From: Komagataeibacter medellinensis NBRC 3288 | GTDB taxonomy: Bacteria; Pseudomonadota; Alphaproteobacteria; Acetobacterales; Acetobacteraceae | Length of the DNA stretch: 64,000 nt | Direction of reading: 5' to 3' | Assembly: GCF_000182745.2 (NCBI RefSeq) | Contig: NC_016027.1 | Location: forward strand, 685,001-749,000 | In this document: positions 55,921-64,000 of the stretch, piece by piece | Layout: every line of letters starts with the position of its first letter | Position numbering within the stretch: the first letter of the stretch is position 1 | Translations under genes and position numbers: made by a program | Notes under the pieces: model-generated | The model's input: only the letters and a program-made list of their open reading frames with translations | The model's database searches: none | Told to the model about the DNA's origin: nothing

Positions 55921-57393
55921 TCAGCTTTTTGCGTACGGGTTGCTGGAGGCACGCAGCAGCAGGCGGATCGGCGTACCCGGCAGATCGAACGTCTCACGCA
56001 GACCGTTGACCAGGTAACGCTGATAGTCCTCGGGCAACTGGTCGGTACGCGTGCCAAACACGATGAAGGTGGGCGGCCGGGACTTGGCCTGTGTGATGTA
56101 GCGTAGCTTGAGCCTGCGGCCATCGACCAGCGGTGGCGGATGCCGCTCGATCATCATCTCGAACCAGCGGTTGAGCGCACCGGTGGCAACGCGGCGGTTC
56201 CAGACCTCATACGCGCGCCGCACGGTGGGCAGCAACTTGTTGATGCCCGCCCCGGTCATGGCCGAGAACGCCACAACCGGAATGCCACGCATCTGGGCAA
56301 GCGACATCTCGATACGGTCCTTGATGGCCTGCCGTGTCTCGGCCCGGTCCTCCACCGCATCCCATTTGTTCAGCGCCAGCACGCAGCATCGGCCCTCACG
56401 CTCGATCAGACGGGCGATCTGCAGGTCCTGCTCATGCACGCCCAGTGTCGCGTCCAGCACCAGAATAACGACCTCCGCCATTTTCAGCGCCTCGATCGAG
56501 GCGGAGACGGACATCTTCTCCAGCGTCTCGTCAATGCGGGCCTTCCGGCGCAGACCGGCCGTATCGACAAGCTGGATCGGGCCTTCGTCATCGCTAAGCA
56601 TGACGGCAATGGAATCGCGCGTAAGGCCCGGCTCGGGGCCGGTAATCATCCGCTCCTCGCCCAGCAGGCGGTTGAGCAGCGTGGACTTGCCTGCATTGGG
56701 CCGTCCCACAATGGCCAGACGCAGTGGGCCGGGAGGCCGGACATCTTCCACCTCACCGTCCGCCGATTCGGCCTGCTCACGGCGCAGGCGGCGGGTATTC
56801 TTCTGTACTGGTGGCGCGTCGGTGGGTGGCAGACGGTCCACGATCTCGGCCATCAGGTCCGCAATGCCTTCCCCATGCTCGGCCGAGATGGCAAGCGGCG
56901 CGCCAAGCCCCAGCGAGAACGCCTCCATCGCAGCCGCGGCTCCCTGCCGCCCTTCCGCCTTATTGGCGATCAGCAGGACCGGGCGGCCCTGCCTGCGTAG
57001 CCAGTTGGCGAAATGCTGGTCGGCGGGCGTGATTCCGCTGCGCGCATCAATGCAGAACAGCACAAGGTCCGCATCCGCCACCGCCGATTCGGAGGATGCA
57101 CGCATCCGCCCGTACAGCGTATCGGGGGCTGCTTCTTCCAGCCCCGCCGTATCGATTATGCGGATATTGCGGCCACGCACCGTGGCCTGGCCTTCCTTGC
57201 GGTCACGGGTCACGCCGGGCGTATCGGCCACCAGCGCCTGCCTGCGCCCGACAAGCCGGTTGAAAATGGTCGACTTGCCGACATTCGGCCTGCCTGCGAT
57301 CACGACAACCGGCAGCGCATCCACTGGCGCGGATGGAAAAGATGAACTCACTGCGGCAACTTTCTTTTTAACTATAGGCCAGAAGATAGCCAT
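55921..57393 (-). CDS. der: Ribosome assembly GTPase Der (EngA)
   Basis: A 490-residue protein with two tandem GTPase domains and a KH-like C-terminus, needed for 50S subunit maturation. The two P-loops are GRPNVGKSTIFNRL and GRPNAGKSTLLNRL, with G3 DTAGLEE and DTAGLRR and G4 NKAE and NKWD. The second half ends in the RNA-binding SKAPPTFIVF-like segment (SRPPTFIVFGTR). The start at 57393 overlaps the bamB stop by 26 nt; GTG at 57351 is an alternative. Confidence 0.95.
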   Translation of the reverse strand: MAIFWPIVKKKVAAVSSSFPSAPVDALPVVVIAGRPNVGKSTIFNRLVGRRQALVADTPGVTRDRKEGQATVRGRNIRIIDTAGLEEAAPDTLYGRMRASSESAVADADLVLFCIDARSGITPADQHFANWLRRQGRPVLLIANKAEGRQGAAAAMEAFSLGLGAPLAISAEHGEGIADLMAEIVDRLPPTDAPPVQKNTRRLRREQAESADGEVEDVRPPGPLRLAIVGRPNAGKSTLLNRLLGEERMITGPEPGLTRDSIAVMLSDDEGPIQLVDTAGLRRKARIDETLEKMSVSASIEALKMAEVVILVLDATLGVHEQDLQIARLIEREGRCCVLALNKWDAVEDRAETRQAIKDRIEMSLAQMRGIPVVAFSAMTGAGINKLLPTVRRAYEVWNRRVATGALNRWFEMMIERHPPPLVDGRRLKLRYITQAKSRPPTFIVFGTRTDQLPEDYQRYLVNGLRETFDLPGTPIRLLLRASSNPYAKS

Positions 57394-58741
57394 TATTATC
57401 CATGAGCAACAGCGTATTATCGACCACGATCGGCGCTGTCGTCACTTCCGATGGCAGGGTATGCAGGGATTCGATATGCCCCTGTGCAGGATCGACAATG
57501 ACCACGCCGTTATCCTTGAAGCTGGAAATACATACCAGCTTGCCACCTGCCAGGATGGGTCCGTTCCACACGACACCCCGCTTCTGCTTGTCGGAATTCT
57601 CGTACTGGCGCAACTGCGTGATCCAGCGCACATGACCCGAAAGCCGGTCAAGACAAGCCAGTTGCTCATCCATGGACAGCAGGAAAATCCAGTCCCCGAT
57701 CACCAGCGGCGTATTCTGGCCCGAAATCCCGCGCTCCCACAACCTGCGGCCCGAGCGCATGTCAATCGCAACCAGTACCGAACCCGTGCTAATGGCATAG
57801 GCCGTGCCATCGGCAATGACCGGCATGCCATGCACACAGGAAAAGTCGATCAGCGCCTGCTGGCCGTTAGTACTGCCCAGCGTGTCGGCCCACACCACCT
57901 CGCCGCCTTCAGCGCGCAGGGCGACCAGATCACCCGAGCCAAAGCCCGCCAGCACCACACCATCGGCCACGGCCGGAGCGGGCTGGCCATAGATTACGGT
58001 ATCAGCATTGGTCGCGGCATAGGTCCACAGCAGGTTGCCGTTTTCGGCATCAAGGCAGTAGAAATGCTCATCAATGGTGCCAAAGAACAGGCGGCCATTG
58101 GCAATGGTTGGCGCCGAGCGGCCGGGGGTCTGGATATTGACGCGCCATTTCAGCTTGCCGGTGGCGGTATCGAGCGCCAGTGCCTGACCAACCCCATCCA
58201 CCACATAAAGCGTATCCCCGTCCACGCTGATGCCACCGCCAAGGTTACTGGACTTCATCTTGCGCGGCTTGGGATTATATTCCCAAAGCTTGTGCATGGT
58301 AGGCCAGCGGTAGCCCCGGATCACGCCCTGTGCATCGGCCACGAAAATGCGCCCGTTCTGCACCACGGGCGTGGCCTGGATCACGCCCCGGCCACTATCA
58401 CCCAGTGCGACGTAGAACAGGAGTTCGGGCTCGGAATTACCGGCGCCGATATCATGCGTCCACATATGGTTCATGGTGCCGCGCCAGGCAATGTCCACCG
58501 CCCTATGGTCGGGCGTGATGCCCGATTGCGGCCATGCGCTTACAGCCGTAGGGGCAGGCAGGGTTACGGCCTGTGTCTCGTCCGAATCCACCGTAAGACC
58601 CGCAGTGGTATGCAGAACGTCAGAACGGTGGCCGATCAGCAGCGGTTTCTTCTTCGGGCCGGATGAACAGGCAACCAGGGCCGGCAGCAGCGCCGCCCCC
58701 GCGCCAAGGAGCGCATGGCGGCGGCTCAGGGCTGGTTTCAT
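57368..58741 (-). CDS. bamB: Outer membrane assembly lipoprotein BamB (PQQ-like propeller)
   Basis: A 457-residue lipoprotein with a seven to eight bladed beta-propeller (repeats such as RIFVADAQGVIRGYRW, LYVVDGVGQALALDTATGKLKWRV, FYCLDAENGNLLWTY). The lipobox LVAC places Cys25 as the lipidated residue; the SRRHALLG preceding it resembles a twin-arginine motif. BamB is part of the BAM complex that inserts outer membrane proteins. The ATG at 58741 has AGGA 6 nt upstream. The classical bamB-der order is kept. Confidence 0.92.
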   Translation of the reverse strand: MKPALSRRHALLGAGAALLPALVACSSGPKKKPLLIGHRSDVLHTTAGLTVDSDETQAVTLPAPTAVSAWPQSGITPDHRAVDIAWRGTMNHMWTHDIGAGNSEPELLFYVALGDSGRGVIQATPVVQNGRIFVADAQGVIRGYRWPTMHKLWEYNPKPRKMKSSNLGGGISVDGDTLYVVDGVGQALALDTATGKLKWRVNIQTPGRSAPTIANGRLFFGTIDEHFYCLDAENGNLLWTYAATNADTVIYGQPAPAVADGVVLAGFGSGDLVALRAEGGEVVWADTLGSTNGQQALIDFSCVHGMPVIADGTAYAISTGSVLVAIDMRSGRRLWERGISGQNTPLVIGDWIFLLSMDEQLACLDRLSGHVRWITQLRQYENSDKQKRGVVWNGPILAGGKLVCISSFKDNGVVIVDPAQGHIESLHTLPSEVTTAPIVVDNTLLLMDNNGYLLAYS

Positions 58742-58781
58742 GGTTTTCCTGTCTGCGGGCATGGGGGTAGCGGGGGTCGGG

Positions 58782-59480
58782 CTAGCCACCTGCGTCGCCC
58801 CCCATGGTCTGGAGCATGGCTTCGGCGCGGTTGCGCACGCCATCATTCACGGTCATGTCCATGGCCAGACGGGTAAAGCGGGCGCGGGCATCGGCGGTGT
58901 TGCCGGTGCGCAGGTCAAGCAGAGCCTCAGCTTCAATCGCCTGTCCGCGCCACGGCTGGCCCGCGCCATCAAGCACCGCAAGCCGCGAGCGCAGGGTAGC
59001 AGGATTCCCGCTGTCAATCTGGTGCTGGACCCACAGCAGGCTGGCCAGGGCGGCAATGATCGGGTCCACCGTCTTTTCCTGCGCCACGCCTTCCCACAGG
59101 GCAAGGGCCGCAGGCACATCGCCACTACCTGCCAGCAGGGCCGCGCGCTCCATCCGTGCGAGGATGCGCAACGGCGGGCGCGCCTTTGTATCGAGCGCCT
59201 GCAGTTCGGCAAGACCGGCCTTCTGCCTTGTGGTCAGCGGTGCAACACCGCTATCCGCCGCATCCGGTGCGCGCGCGGCGTCGGCCATGGCGGTGAAATA
59301 CGCCGCCGAGACCGCCGCATCCGCCTTATGCGCACGGGAGACGGAATACTGCCACCCCCCGGCCCCGATACAGATACCCGCCACCACGACACCGGCGACA
59401 ACAAGATAGCGCCGCGCCAGTGCCCTTATGCGTTCGGCACGGATTTCCTCATCGACTTCCGTGAAGATGTCGTCAGCCAC
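58782..59480 (-). CDS. YfgM-like membrane-anchored TPR/ancillary SecYEG protein
   Basis: A 232-residue protein with a short cytoplasmic N-terminus (VADDIFTEVDEEIRAERIRALARRY), a single span (about residues 24-45) and a periplasmic TPR-like domain. In E. coli YfgM lies directly upstream of bamB and der and assists SecYEG-exported proteins. The start is GTG at 59480, with GGGA 11 nt upstream; sequence upstream of it looks non-coding. The sequence is divergent, so the call rests on topology and gene order. Confidence 0.78.
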   Translation of the reverse strand: MADDIFTEVDEEIRAERIRALARRYLVVAGVVVAGICIGAGGWQYSVSRAHKADAAVSAAYFTAMADAARAPDAADSGVAPLTTRQKAGLAELQALDTKARPPLRILARMERAALLAGSGDVPAALALWEGVAQEKTVDPIIAALASLLWVQHQIDSGNPATLRSRLAVLDGAGQPWRGQAIEAEALLDLRTGNTADARARFTRLAMDMTVNDGVRNRAEAMLQTMGGDAGG

Positions 59481-59690
59481 GTTCGTGTCGTTCCCTGCTC
59501 GCTTGCACGGTGCTTTATACTCCGCGCGTCGTGATTGTCGGCCCCAGCATATCCGGCCCCGAGCGGCACGGCAAACCGCCATATGCGGATGGCCATACCT
59601 TTATGTTCCAGATACAGCCCGATCACATAGACCGGCCCGTTTCCCGCCGCCAGCCGCAAGCGGTACGGAAATGCAAAAAGTTCGGCGGTT

Positions 59691-60605
59691 TCAGTGTTTC
59701 CACCTGTCCCGGTCCGCCAGCAGGCTGCGCGCGGTGGTTATGACATTGACCACACTCAACCCCTCCATCGGAGCATTACCGACCGGGCCGGGCGCCATGA
59801 CCACGCGCGCCCATGGACCGGCGGGAGCATATTCCGATGCCTTGCTGCGCCCAAACAGCCCTACGGTCGGGATACCCGTGGCGGCGGCAAGATGCATCAG
59901 CCCGGAATCATTGCCAATGAACAGCGTACACCGCCCCAGCAGGGCCGCCACCTGCGTCACACTCAGGCGCCCCCCCGTATCCAGCGCATCGGGCAGTTGT
60001 GCGAGCACGCGCTGCGCCCGCACGCGTTCACCCTCCCCCGGACCGTACAGGATGACAGGGCGCATGGCCGGGTCCGCCTCACGCAGGGCGTTGAATACGG
60101 CTGCAAAACGCTCCGCCGGCCAGATCTTGCCATCCCAGTTGGCGGTCGGGCCAAGGGCGACCCAGTGCGGCCCGCCGGGTAACATACTGACGGCGCGGGC
60201 ACGTTCTTCCGCATTGGTCCACACCACCGGCATGGGAGCCGGATCAAGCCCCAGCAGGTTGCCGATATGGGTAATGCGCCGCCCTTCCCTGCGCCCGCCA
60301 CGCATGACATACCGCCTGCCCACACGCAGGAAAAAACTGACGACCGAGCCACGCAGGTCCACACACATATCCCATCGCGTGCCCCGACACTGCCGCCACA
60401 GATCCACCCAGTGCCTGTCATACGGGCGCTTGACCATCTCGATGGTGCGCACGCGGCGTGGCATATGCGCGAACAACCCCGCAGCCACCGGTCCGCAGGC
60501 AATGGTAAAATCAGCCTGCGGGTAACGGCGCAGCAGGGTATCGAGCAGCCCGGTGGAAAGGATGGCATCCCCCAGCCGGGTGGATGTGATGAACAGGATG
60601 TGCAT
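59691..60605 (-). CDS. Glycosyltransferase family 9 (ADP-heptosyltransferase-like)
   Basis: A 304-residue GT-B fold enzyme of the LPS heptosyltransferase family. The N-terminus is FITSTRLGDAILSTGLLDTLLRRYP, and the C-terminal nucleotide site is LFIGNDSGLMHLAAATGIPTVGLFGRS. It probably adds a heptose or related sugar to the LPS core. The start ATG at 60605 begins the family sequence; further in-frame ATGs upstream are in sequence antisense to ygfZ. It is divergent from ygfZ. Confidence 0.9.
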   Translation of the reverse strand: MHILFITSTRLGDAILSTGLLDTLLRRYPQADFTIACGPVAAGLFAHMPRRVRTIEMVKRPYDRHWVDLWRQCRGTRWDMCVDLRGSVVSFFLRVGRRYVMRGGRREGRRITHIGNLLGLDPAPMPVVWTNAEERARAVSMLPGGPHWVALGPTANWDGKIWPAERFAAVFNALREADPAMRPVILYGPGEGERVRAQRVLAQLPDALDTGGRLSVTQVAALLGRCTLFIGNDSGLMHLAAATGIPTVGLFGRSKASEYAPAGPWARVVMAPGPVGNAPMEGLSVVNVITTARSLLADRDRWKH

Positions 60606-60689
60606 GCACGCGGTGCTAGTCAGATTTTGCCTGTGTGCCAACCTCTCTTTACCCTTGCCTGCGGGCACCAGCATGGCCAGATTGCGGGT

Positions 60690-61517
60690 ATGGCCAGAAT
60701 TGCTCATCTTCCTGATCGCGCCGTACTCGGTATTTCGGGGGCGGACCGTGTCTCCTTCCTGCAGGGGCTGGTGTCGAATGACATGACCACCGTTGCCCCC
60801 GGCCATGCCGTATGGACGGCCTTCCTGTCCGCACAGGGCAAGTGGCTGGCCGATTTCTTTGTCTTTGCCGACCCGGAGGGCGTGCGCCTGCTGGTGGACT
60901 GTGACCGCACCCAGGCCGACATGCTGCGCCAGCACCTGTCACGCTACCGCCTGCGCGCACAGGTCGAGATTGGCGAGACGGGCTACGCCGTGCACGCCGC
61001 ATGGGGCGATGAGTTCATCCCGCCCGCAGGCTACCCCACAGCCCCCGACCCCCGCCTGCCGCAGGCGGGGTGGCGCATGCTGCTGGGCCACCGTGCCCCC
61101 GAAGCAACGGTGGATGACGTGGATTATGACCGTCACCGCCTGGCGCTGGGCCTGCCCGATGGCGTACGCGACTGTGAAAGTGGCAAGACCCTGCTACTGG
61201 AAGCCAATTTCGACCAGCTTAATGGCATATCATGGACCAAGGGCTGCTACATGGGGCAGGAGCTGACCGCGCGCACCCGCTATCGCGGGCTGGTGCGCCG
61301 CCACCTGCTGCCCGTGGCAGCCGACCGGGAACTGCCGCCACCGGGTACGCCCGTCATGGTGGACGAGACGGTTGTGGGGGAAATGCGCTCCTCACGCGAC
61401 AGCATTGGCATGGCCATGATTCGCAACGAGTACATCCATGATAAGACTTTGGCGGCAGGGGGTCACGCGCTGCATGTAAAGGTACCGCACTGGTTCGCCC
61501 TGCCCGACAAGGCTTGA
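60690..61517 (+). CDS. ygfZ: Folate-binding protein YgfZ (iron-sulfur cluster maintenance)
   Basis: A 275-residue GcvT-fold protein. The signature KGCYMGQELTARTRYRG (Cys about 190) is the hallmark of YgfZ/COG0354, which uses tetrahydrofolate to maintain or repair Fe-S clusters. This suits a cell with a [2Fe-2S] aldehyde dehydrogenase and [4Fe-4S] APS and sulfite reductases. The ATG at 60690 lies in GGGTATGGCC. It is followed 57 nt later by hisI. Confidence 0.92.
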   Translation: MARIAHLPDRAVLGISGADRVSFLQGLVSNDMTTVAPGHAVWTAFLSAQGKWLADFFVFADPEGVRLLVDCDRTQADMLRQHLSRYRLRAQVEIGETGYAVHAAWGDEFIPPAGYPTAPDPRLPQAGWRMLLGHRAPEATVDDVDYDRHRLALGLPDGVRDCESGKTLLLEANFDQLNGISWTKGCYMGQELTARTRYRGLVRRHLLPVAADRELPPPGTPVMVDETVVGEMRSSRDSIGMAMIRNEYIHDKTLAAGGHALHVKVPHWFALPDKA

Positions 61518-61574
61518 TTGACGACCGTTTTCTTACACTCGGCCCGGTTTGCACAAGACAGAGAAACAAGACAG

Positions 61575-61991
61575 ATGCCCTATACGCCCCCAGACCCGTC
61601 CGTCCGCGCCACCATGCTGGACAGGATCCGCTTCAACGCCGACGGCCTGATTACCGCCATCGCCCAGCAGTACGACACCGGCGAGGTGCTGATGCTGGCT
61701 TGGATGAACCGCGAAGCGCTGGACGAGACCCTGCACACGGGCCGTGTCTGTTACTACTCGCGCAGCCGCCATGCTCTGTGGCGCAAGGGCGAGACATCAG
61801 GCCAGGTTCAGACGCTGGTCGATGCCCGACTGGACTGTGACCGCGATTCCGTGCTGCTGCTGGTGAACCAGAAGGGCGTTGCCTGCCACACGGGTCGGCG
61901 CAGCTGTTTCTATAACGCCCTGCGGCCCGAAGGGATCGTGGAAATCACACAACCCGAAGTTTCGGCGGAGGATCTTTATGGCACAGCCTGA
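61575..61991 (+). CDS. hisI: Phosphoribosyl-AMP cyclohydrolase
   Basis: A 138-residue stand-alone enzyme that opens the purine ring in step three of histidine synthesis. Conserved metal and active residues are seen in DARLDCDRDSVLLLV and VACHTGRRSCFY. It is not fused to HisE, unlike the E. coli bifunctional protein, which is usual in alphaproteobacteria. ATG at 61575; it overlaps the next gene by 14 nt. Confidence 0.95.
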   Translation: MPYTPPDPSVRATMLDRIRFNADGLITAIAQQYDTGEVLMLAWMNREALDETLHTGRVCYYSRSRHALWRKGETSGQVQTLVDARLDCDRDSVLLLVNQKGVACHTGRRSCFYNALRPEGIVEITQPEVSAEDLYGTA

Positions 61992-62235
61992 CAAACCGGC
62001 CCCCGGTAGCAAGGAAGAGCGTGACGAACAGATCGGCAAGCTGGTCTGGATCGGGATTACCGTTTTGGGCACGGTGATCATGGGCATCTTCATGCTGCGC
62101 ACGGAACTGCATGCCCTGATATCGGAAAACGAACCCCTGCCGCCTGGCGCATCCGCCCCCGCCATACCGGGCGATGACCAGAGCACCCCGGTCTCCCCCG
62201 CAGTAAGGGCTACGCCGAACGGGTCCGCACAGTAG
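61978..62235 (+). CDS. Small single-span membrane protein of unknown function
   Basis: An 85-residue protein with one hydrophobic span (LVWIGITVLGTVIMGIFML, residues about 22-40), a charged N-terminus and a Pro/Ala-rich C-terminal tail. I do not recognise the family. Its start overlaps the hisI stop by 14 nt and is preceded by GGAGG, indicating coupled translation. The 3' end overlaps the convergent lpxB gene by 26 nt. Confidence 0.7.
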   Translation: MAQPDKPAPGSKEERDEQIGKLVWIGITVLGTVIMGIFMLRTELHALISENEPLPPGASAPAIPGDDQSTPVSPAVRATPNGSAQ

Positions 62236-63430
62236 TTGCGGCCAGCAGGTCCATGATCTCGTCCGCTGCCGCGCTGGCCGGGTCTACCCCCGGTCCGCGC
62301 AGCAGCGTGCGGATATGTTCAAAACCCGTGCGTTGCAGGGCACGGCTGGCAGGATCGCGTAGAAGGCGCACCACAGTGGTGGCCAGCAGGGCGGGCGTGC
62401 AGCGTTCCTGCAGCAGTTCGGGCACCAGCCTGTGCCCGCACAGCAGGTTGACCATGGCCACGTACGGCACCCGGATCAGACGCCGCGCCATGGCCGCCGT
62501 CAGTGGGTTGACCCGGTAGGTCACCGCCATAGGCACCCCCGCCATGGCCAGTTCCAGCGTAGACGTGCCCGATTTGGTCAGCGCCGCATCGGCCGCGGCA
62601 AAGGCATCGTGCTTGTCATGCACATCCGTCACGATAATGGGCTGGACCGGCCATTTCGCGACACCTGCGCGTACGATATCGGCAATGACAGGGGCAACGG
62701 GCACGACCGGTACAATATCTGGCATACCCTGTTTTACGATGGCCAGCATCTGACCAAAGACCGGCAGCAGGCGCGGCGCTTCGGACCGGCGGCTACCGGG
62801 CATGAGCACCAGCACCGGCGCACCCGGCCCAATGCCGTGCCGTGCGCGGAAGGCCGCGCCCGACCCCGTATCCGCACCGGACTGGAGCACAGGGTGGCCG
62901 ACAAAGCGCGCCTCCAGCCCGTGGCGGGCAAAGAATTCCGGCTCGAAGGGCAATAGGCACAGCATCCGTTCCCACAGGCCGGGAAATTCACGTACCCGGT
63001 GCTCACGCCATGCCCAGACCTGCGGGGCCACATAATGCAGGCGCGGAATGGAAAGCGGTGCAATCCGCCGCAGCAGGCGCAGGGTAAAGCCCGGACTGTC
63101 GATGGTAATGACCATATCGGGCCTGCATGCCGTAATATCGGTAACTGCCTGGTCCAGTCGGCGCGAGAGATGGCGCAGGCGGGGCAGTACTTCCATCAGT
63201 CCCATGACAGCAAGGTCACGCAGCGGAAACAGCGAGCGCAACCCCTGCCCCTGCATGCGCTCCCCCCCGATCCCGACAAACCGCACGCCCGGACTGCGTA
63301 CACGCAGGGCTGCCATAAGGCGCGCACCCAGAACATCGCCACTGGCCTCACCGGCCATGATCCATATGGTCGGGGCAGCGCAGGACATGCCGGTTACGGC
63401 AGGCGGAGGACTGGAGGAAGGTTCGATCAT
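62210..63430 (-). CDS. lpxB: Lipid-A-disaccharide synthase
   Basis: A 406-residue GT19 enzyme that condenses UDP-2,3-diacylglucosamine with lipid X. Signatures are WIMAGEASGDVLGARLMAAL at the N-terminus, FVGIGGERM, and the C-terminal TKSGTSTLELAMAGVPMAVTYRVNPLTA. The start is uncertain: ATG at 63430 or 63388; upstream codons to 63493 look non-coding. It is distant from the lpxK group here. Confidence 0.93.
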   Translation of the reverse strand: MIEPSSSPPPAVTGMSCAAPTIWIMAGEASGDVLGARLMAALRVRSPGVRFVGIGGERMQGQGLRSLFPLRDLAVMGLMEVLPRLRHLSRRLDQAVTDITACRPDMVITIDSPGFTLRLLRRIAPLSIPRLHYVAPQVWAWREHRVREFPGLWERMLCLLPFEPEFFARHGLEARFVGHPVLQSGADTGSGAAFRARHGIGPGAPVLVLMPGSRRSEAPRLLPVFGQMLAIVKQGMPDIVPVVPVAPVIADIVRAGVAKWPVQPIIVTDVHDKHDAFAAADAALTKSGTSTLELAMAGVPMAVTYRVNPLTAAMARRLIRVPYVAMVNLLCGHRLVPELLQERCTPALLATTVVRLLRDPASRALQRTGFEHIRTLLRGPGVDPASAAADEIMDLLAATTVRTRSA

Positions 63431-63499
63431 GCCTGACCGGCTTATCGTGTCGGTGCGGCAAGCGCAAATACTGGCTGAACCGCATACCTGCAAAACATA

Positions 63500-63580
63500 G
63501 AAAAGTTTCTGGTGAAGCTTGTTTCAGAAAGCTCCATGGAACGCTGTCTTTTTGAAGAAAGACGGCATCAAGAAACTTTT
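63500..63580 (-). repeat. Dispersed two-hairpin intergenic repeat, copy H
   Basis: AAAAGTTTCTGGTGAAGC with its hairpin, then a second hairpin GCTGTCTTTTTG...GAAAGACGGC, and the closing AGAAACTTTT. Compared with other copies, T to C and A to G changes in the outer stem compensate each other (GTTTCT/AGAAAC). It lies between pstS and lpxB, which face the same way. Confidence 0.85.
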
Positions 63581-63598
63581 ATTACTTTCCGTGTCCCA

Positions 63599-64000
63599 TT
63601 AATGCGCCAGCATGTCGCGTATGGTTGCACGGATGTCATCAGGCAACAGCACGTAATGCAGGGAAAGCGCTGCTTCTCCCCCATTGCGCATGCTCCAGTC
63701 AAAGAAGGCCCGCACGGCATGGCCCTGCGGCGTGTCGGCCCTGTCCTGCGGCAGCAGGGCGTAGGTGGCGGCCATGATCGGCCATGCACCGGCACCATCA
63801 CCATCAAGCACATCGGCAGCGTGGGTTGCATCCTGCGCCCAGCGGGCCGTCGCTACGGCCCGGCTGAAACTGTCCTGGTCGGCCATGACCCGGTCCCCAT
63901 GGCGGTTGCGTAGTTCGACGACTGGCATGTGGTTACCTGCCGCATAGGCATATTCCACATAGCCTATGCTGCCTTCGGTATTACGTACGGCGGCAGCAAT
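63599..64000 (-). CDS. pstS: Phosphate ABC transporter substrate-binding protein PstS (C-terminal part)
   Basis: This is the last about 133 residues of a PstS-type periplasmic phosphate-binding protein; the gene runs off the right edge of the window. The visible part carries the family sequence EGSIGYVEYAYAAGN and the C-terminal GAWPIMAATYALL followed by FFDWSMRNGGEAA, as in E. coli PstS. The upstream half and any signal peptide are outside the window. Confidence 0.88.
   Translation of the reverse strand: MAAAVRNTEGSIGYVEYAYAAGNHMPVVELRNRHGDRVMADQDSFSRAVATARWAQDATHAADVLDGDGAGAWPIMAATYALLPQDRADTPQGHAVRAFFDWSMRNGGEAALSLHYVLLPDDIRATIRDMLAH

Noticed and set aside
56108-58666. 852-codon open frame on the plus strand opposite der and bamB
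   Set aside because: It spans two well-supported minus-strand genes and their junction, and the translation is low-complexity Ser/Arg.

Overview
The window reads as a chromosomal stretch of an acetic acid bacterium (Acetobacteraceae, most likely Komagataeibacter/Gluconacetobacter). Support: a complete three-gene membrane-bound molybdopterin aldehyde dehydrogenase whose large subunit closely matches my memory of the K. europaeus enzyme and has the same 773-residue length, a PQQ-dependent membrane glucose dehydrogenase next to it, alphaproteobacterial gene orders (DUF2849-cysI-DUF934, MbfA-type membrane ferritin), and high GC with a strong third-position bias. I see no insertion sequence, prophage, CRISPR array, rRNA or plasmid-type gene. 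Almost every base is in a housekeeping or metabolic gene.

Layout. 1-9.3 kb: a small DUF3429 membrane protein, then on the minus strand the aldehyde dehydrogenase operon, PQQ glucose dehydrogenase and a mannitol dehydrogenase family polyol dehydrogenase (periplasmic oxidative fermentation plus cytosolic polyol metabolism). 9.5-14.1 kb, plus strand: a GT4 glycosyltransferase, dnaB, comM and tRNA-Val(CAC). 14.3-17.7 kb, minus strand: two proteins I do not recognise and an ELM1-like protein. 17.8-25.2 kb: DEAD-box helicase, AstE/AspA-type zinc hydrolase, glyA (minus), amino acid permease, hemB, bpt. 25.5-30.4 kb, minus strand: parC, recO, tsf, rpsB. 30.7-34 kb: an OsmC protein, aroC, fabI, pdxH. 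34-41.4 kb: a universal stress protein and a sulfate assimilation locus (cysH, cysD, cysNC, DUF2849, cysI, DUF934). 41.4-45.2 kb: Kdo/lipid A genes waaA-lpxK-lpxL-like, coupled by ATGA overlaps, and a small unknown protein. 45.2-51.8 kb: a LpoA-like lipoprotein divergent from rsmI, then lolA, mbfA, gshA and rsmE. 51.9-64 kb: ubiA, a dienelactone hydrolase, a gluconate permease, pncA, the classical yfgM-like/bamB/der group, a GT9 heptosyltransferase, ygfZ, hisI, a small membrane protein, lpxB and the 3' part of pstS cut by the window edge.

How they work together: glucose and aldehydes are oxidised in the periplasm by membrane enzymes feeding the ubiquinone pool (ubiA makes part of that quinone), and gluconate can return through the GntP permease. 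The sulfate locus leads from sulfate to sulfide. Envelope genes (waaA, lpxK, lpxL-like, lpxB, lolA, bamB, LpoA-like, GT9) recur through the right half.

The most unusual signal is a dispersed, roughly 80-bp, two-hairpin repeat enclosed by an outer AAAGTTTTTGG/CCAAAAACTTT stem. It is present in eight full or partial copies and sits in six of the seven convergent intergenic gaps longer than 100 bp. Some copies show compensating base changes that keep the stems paired.
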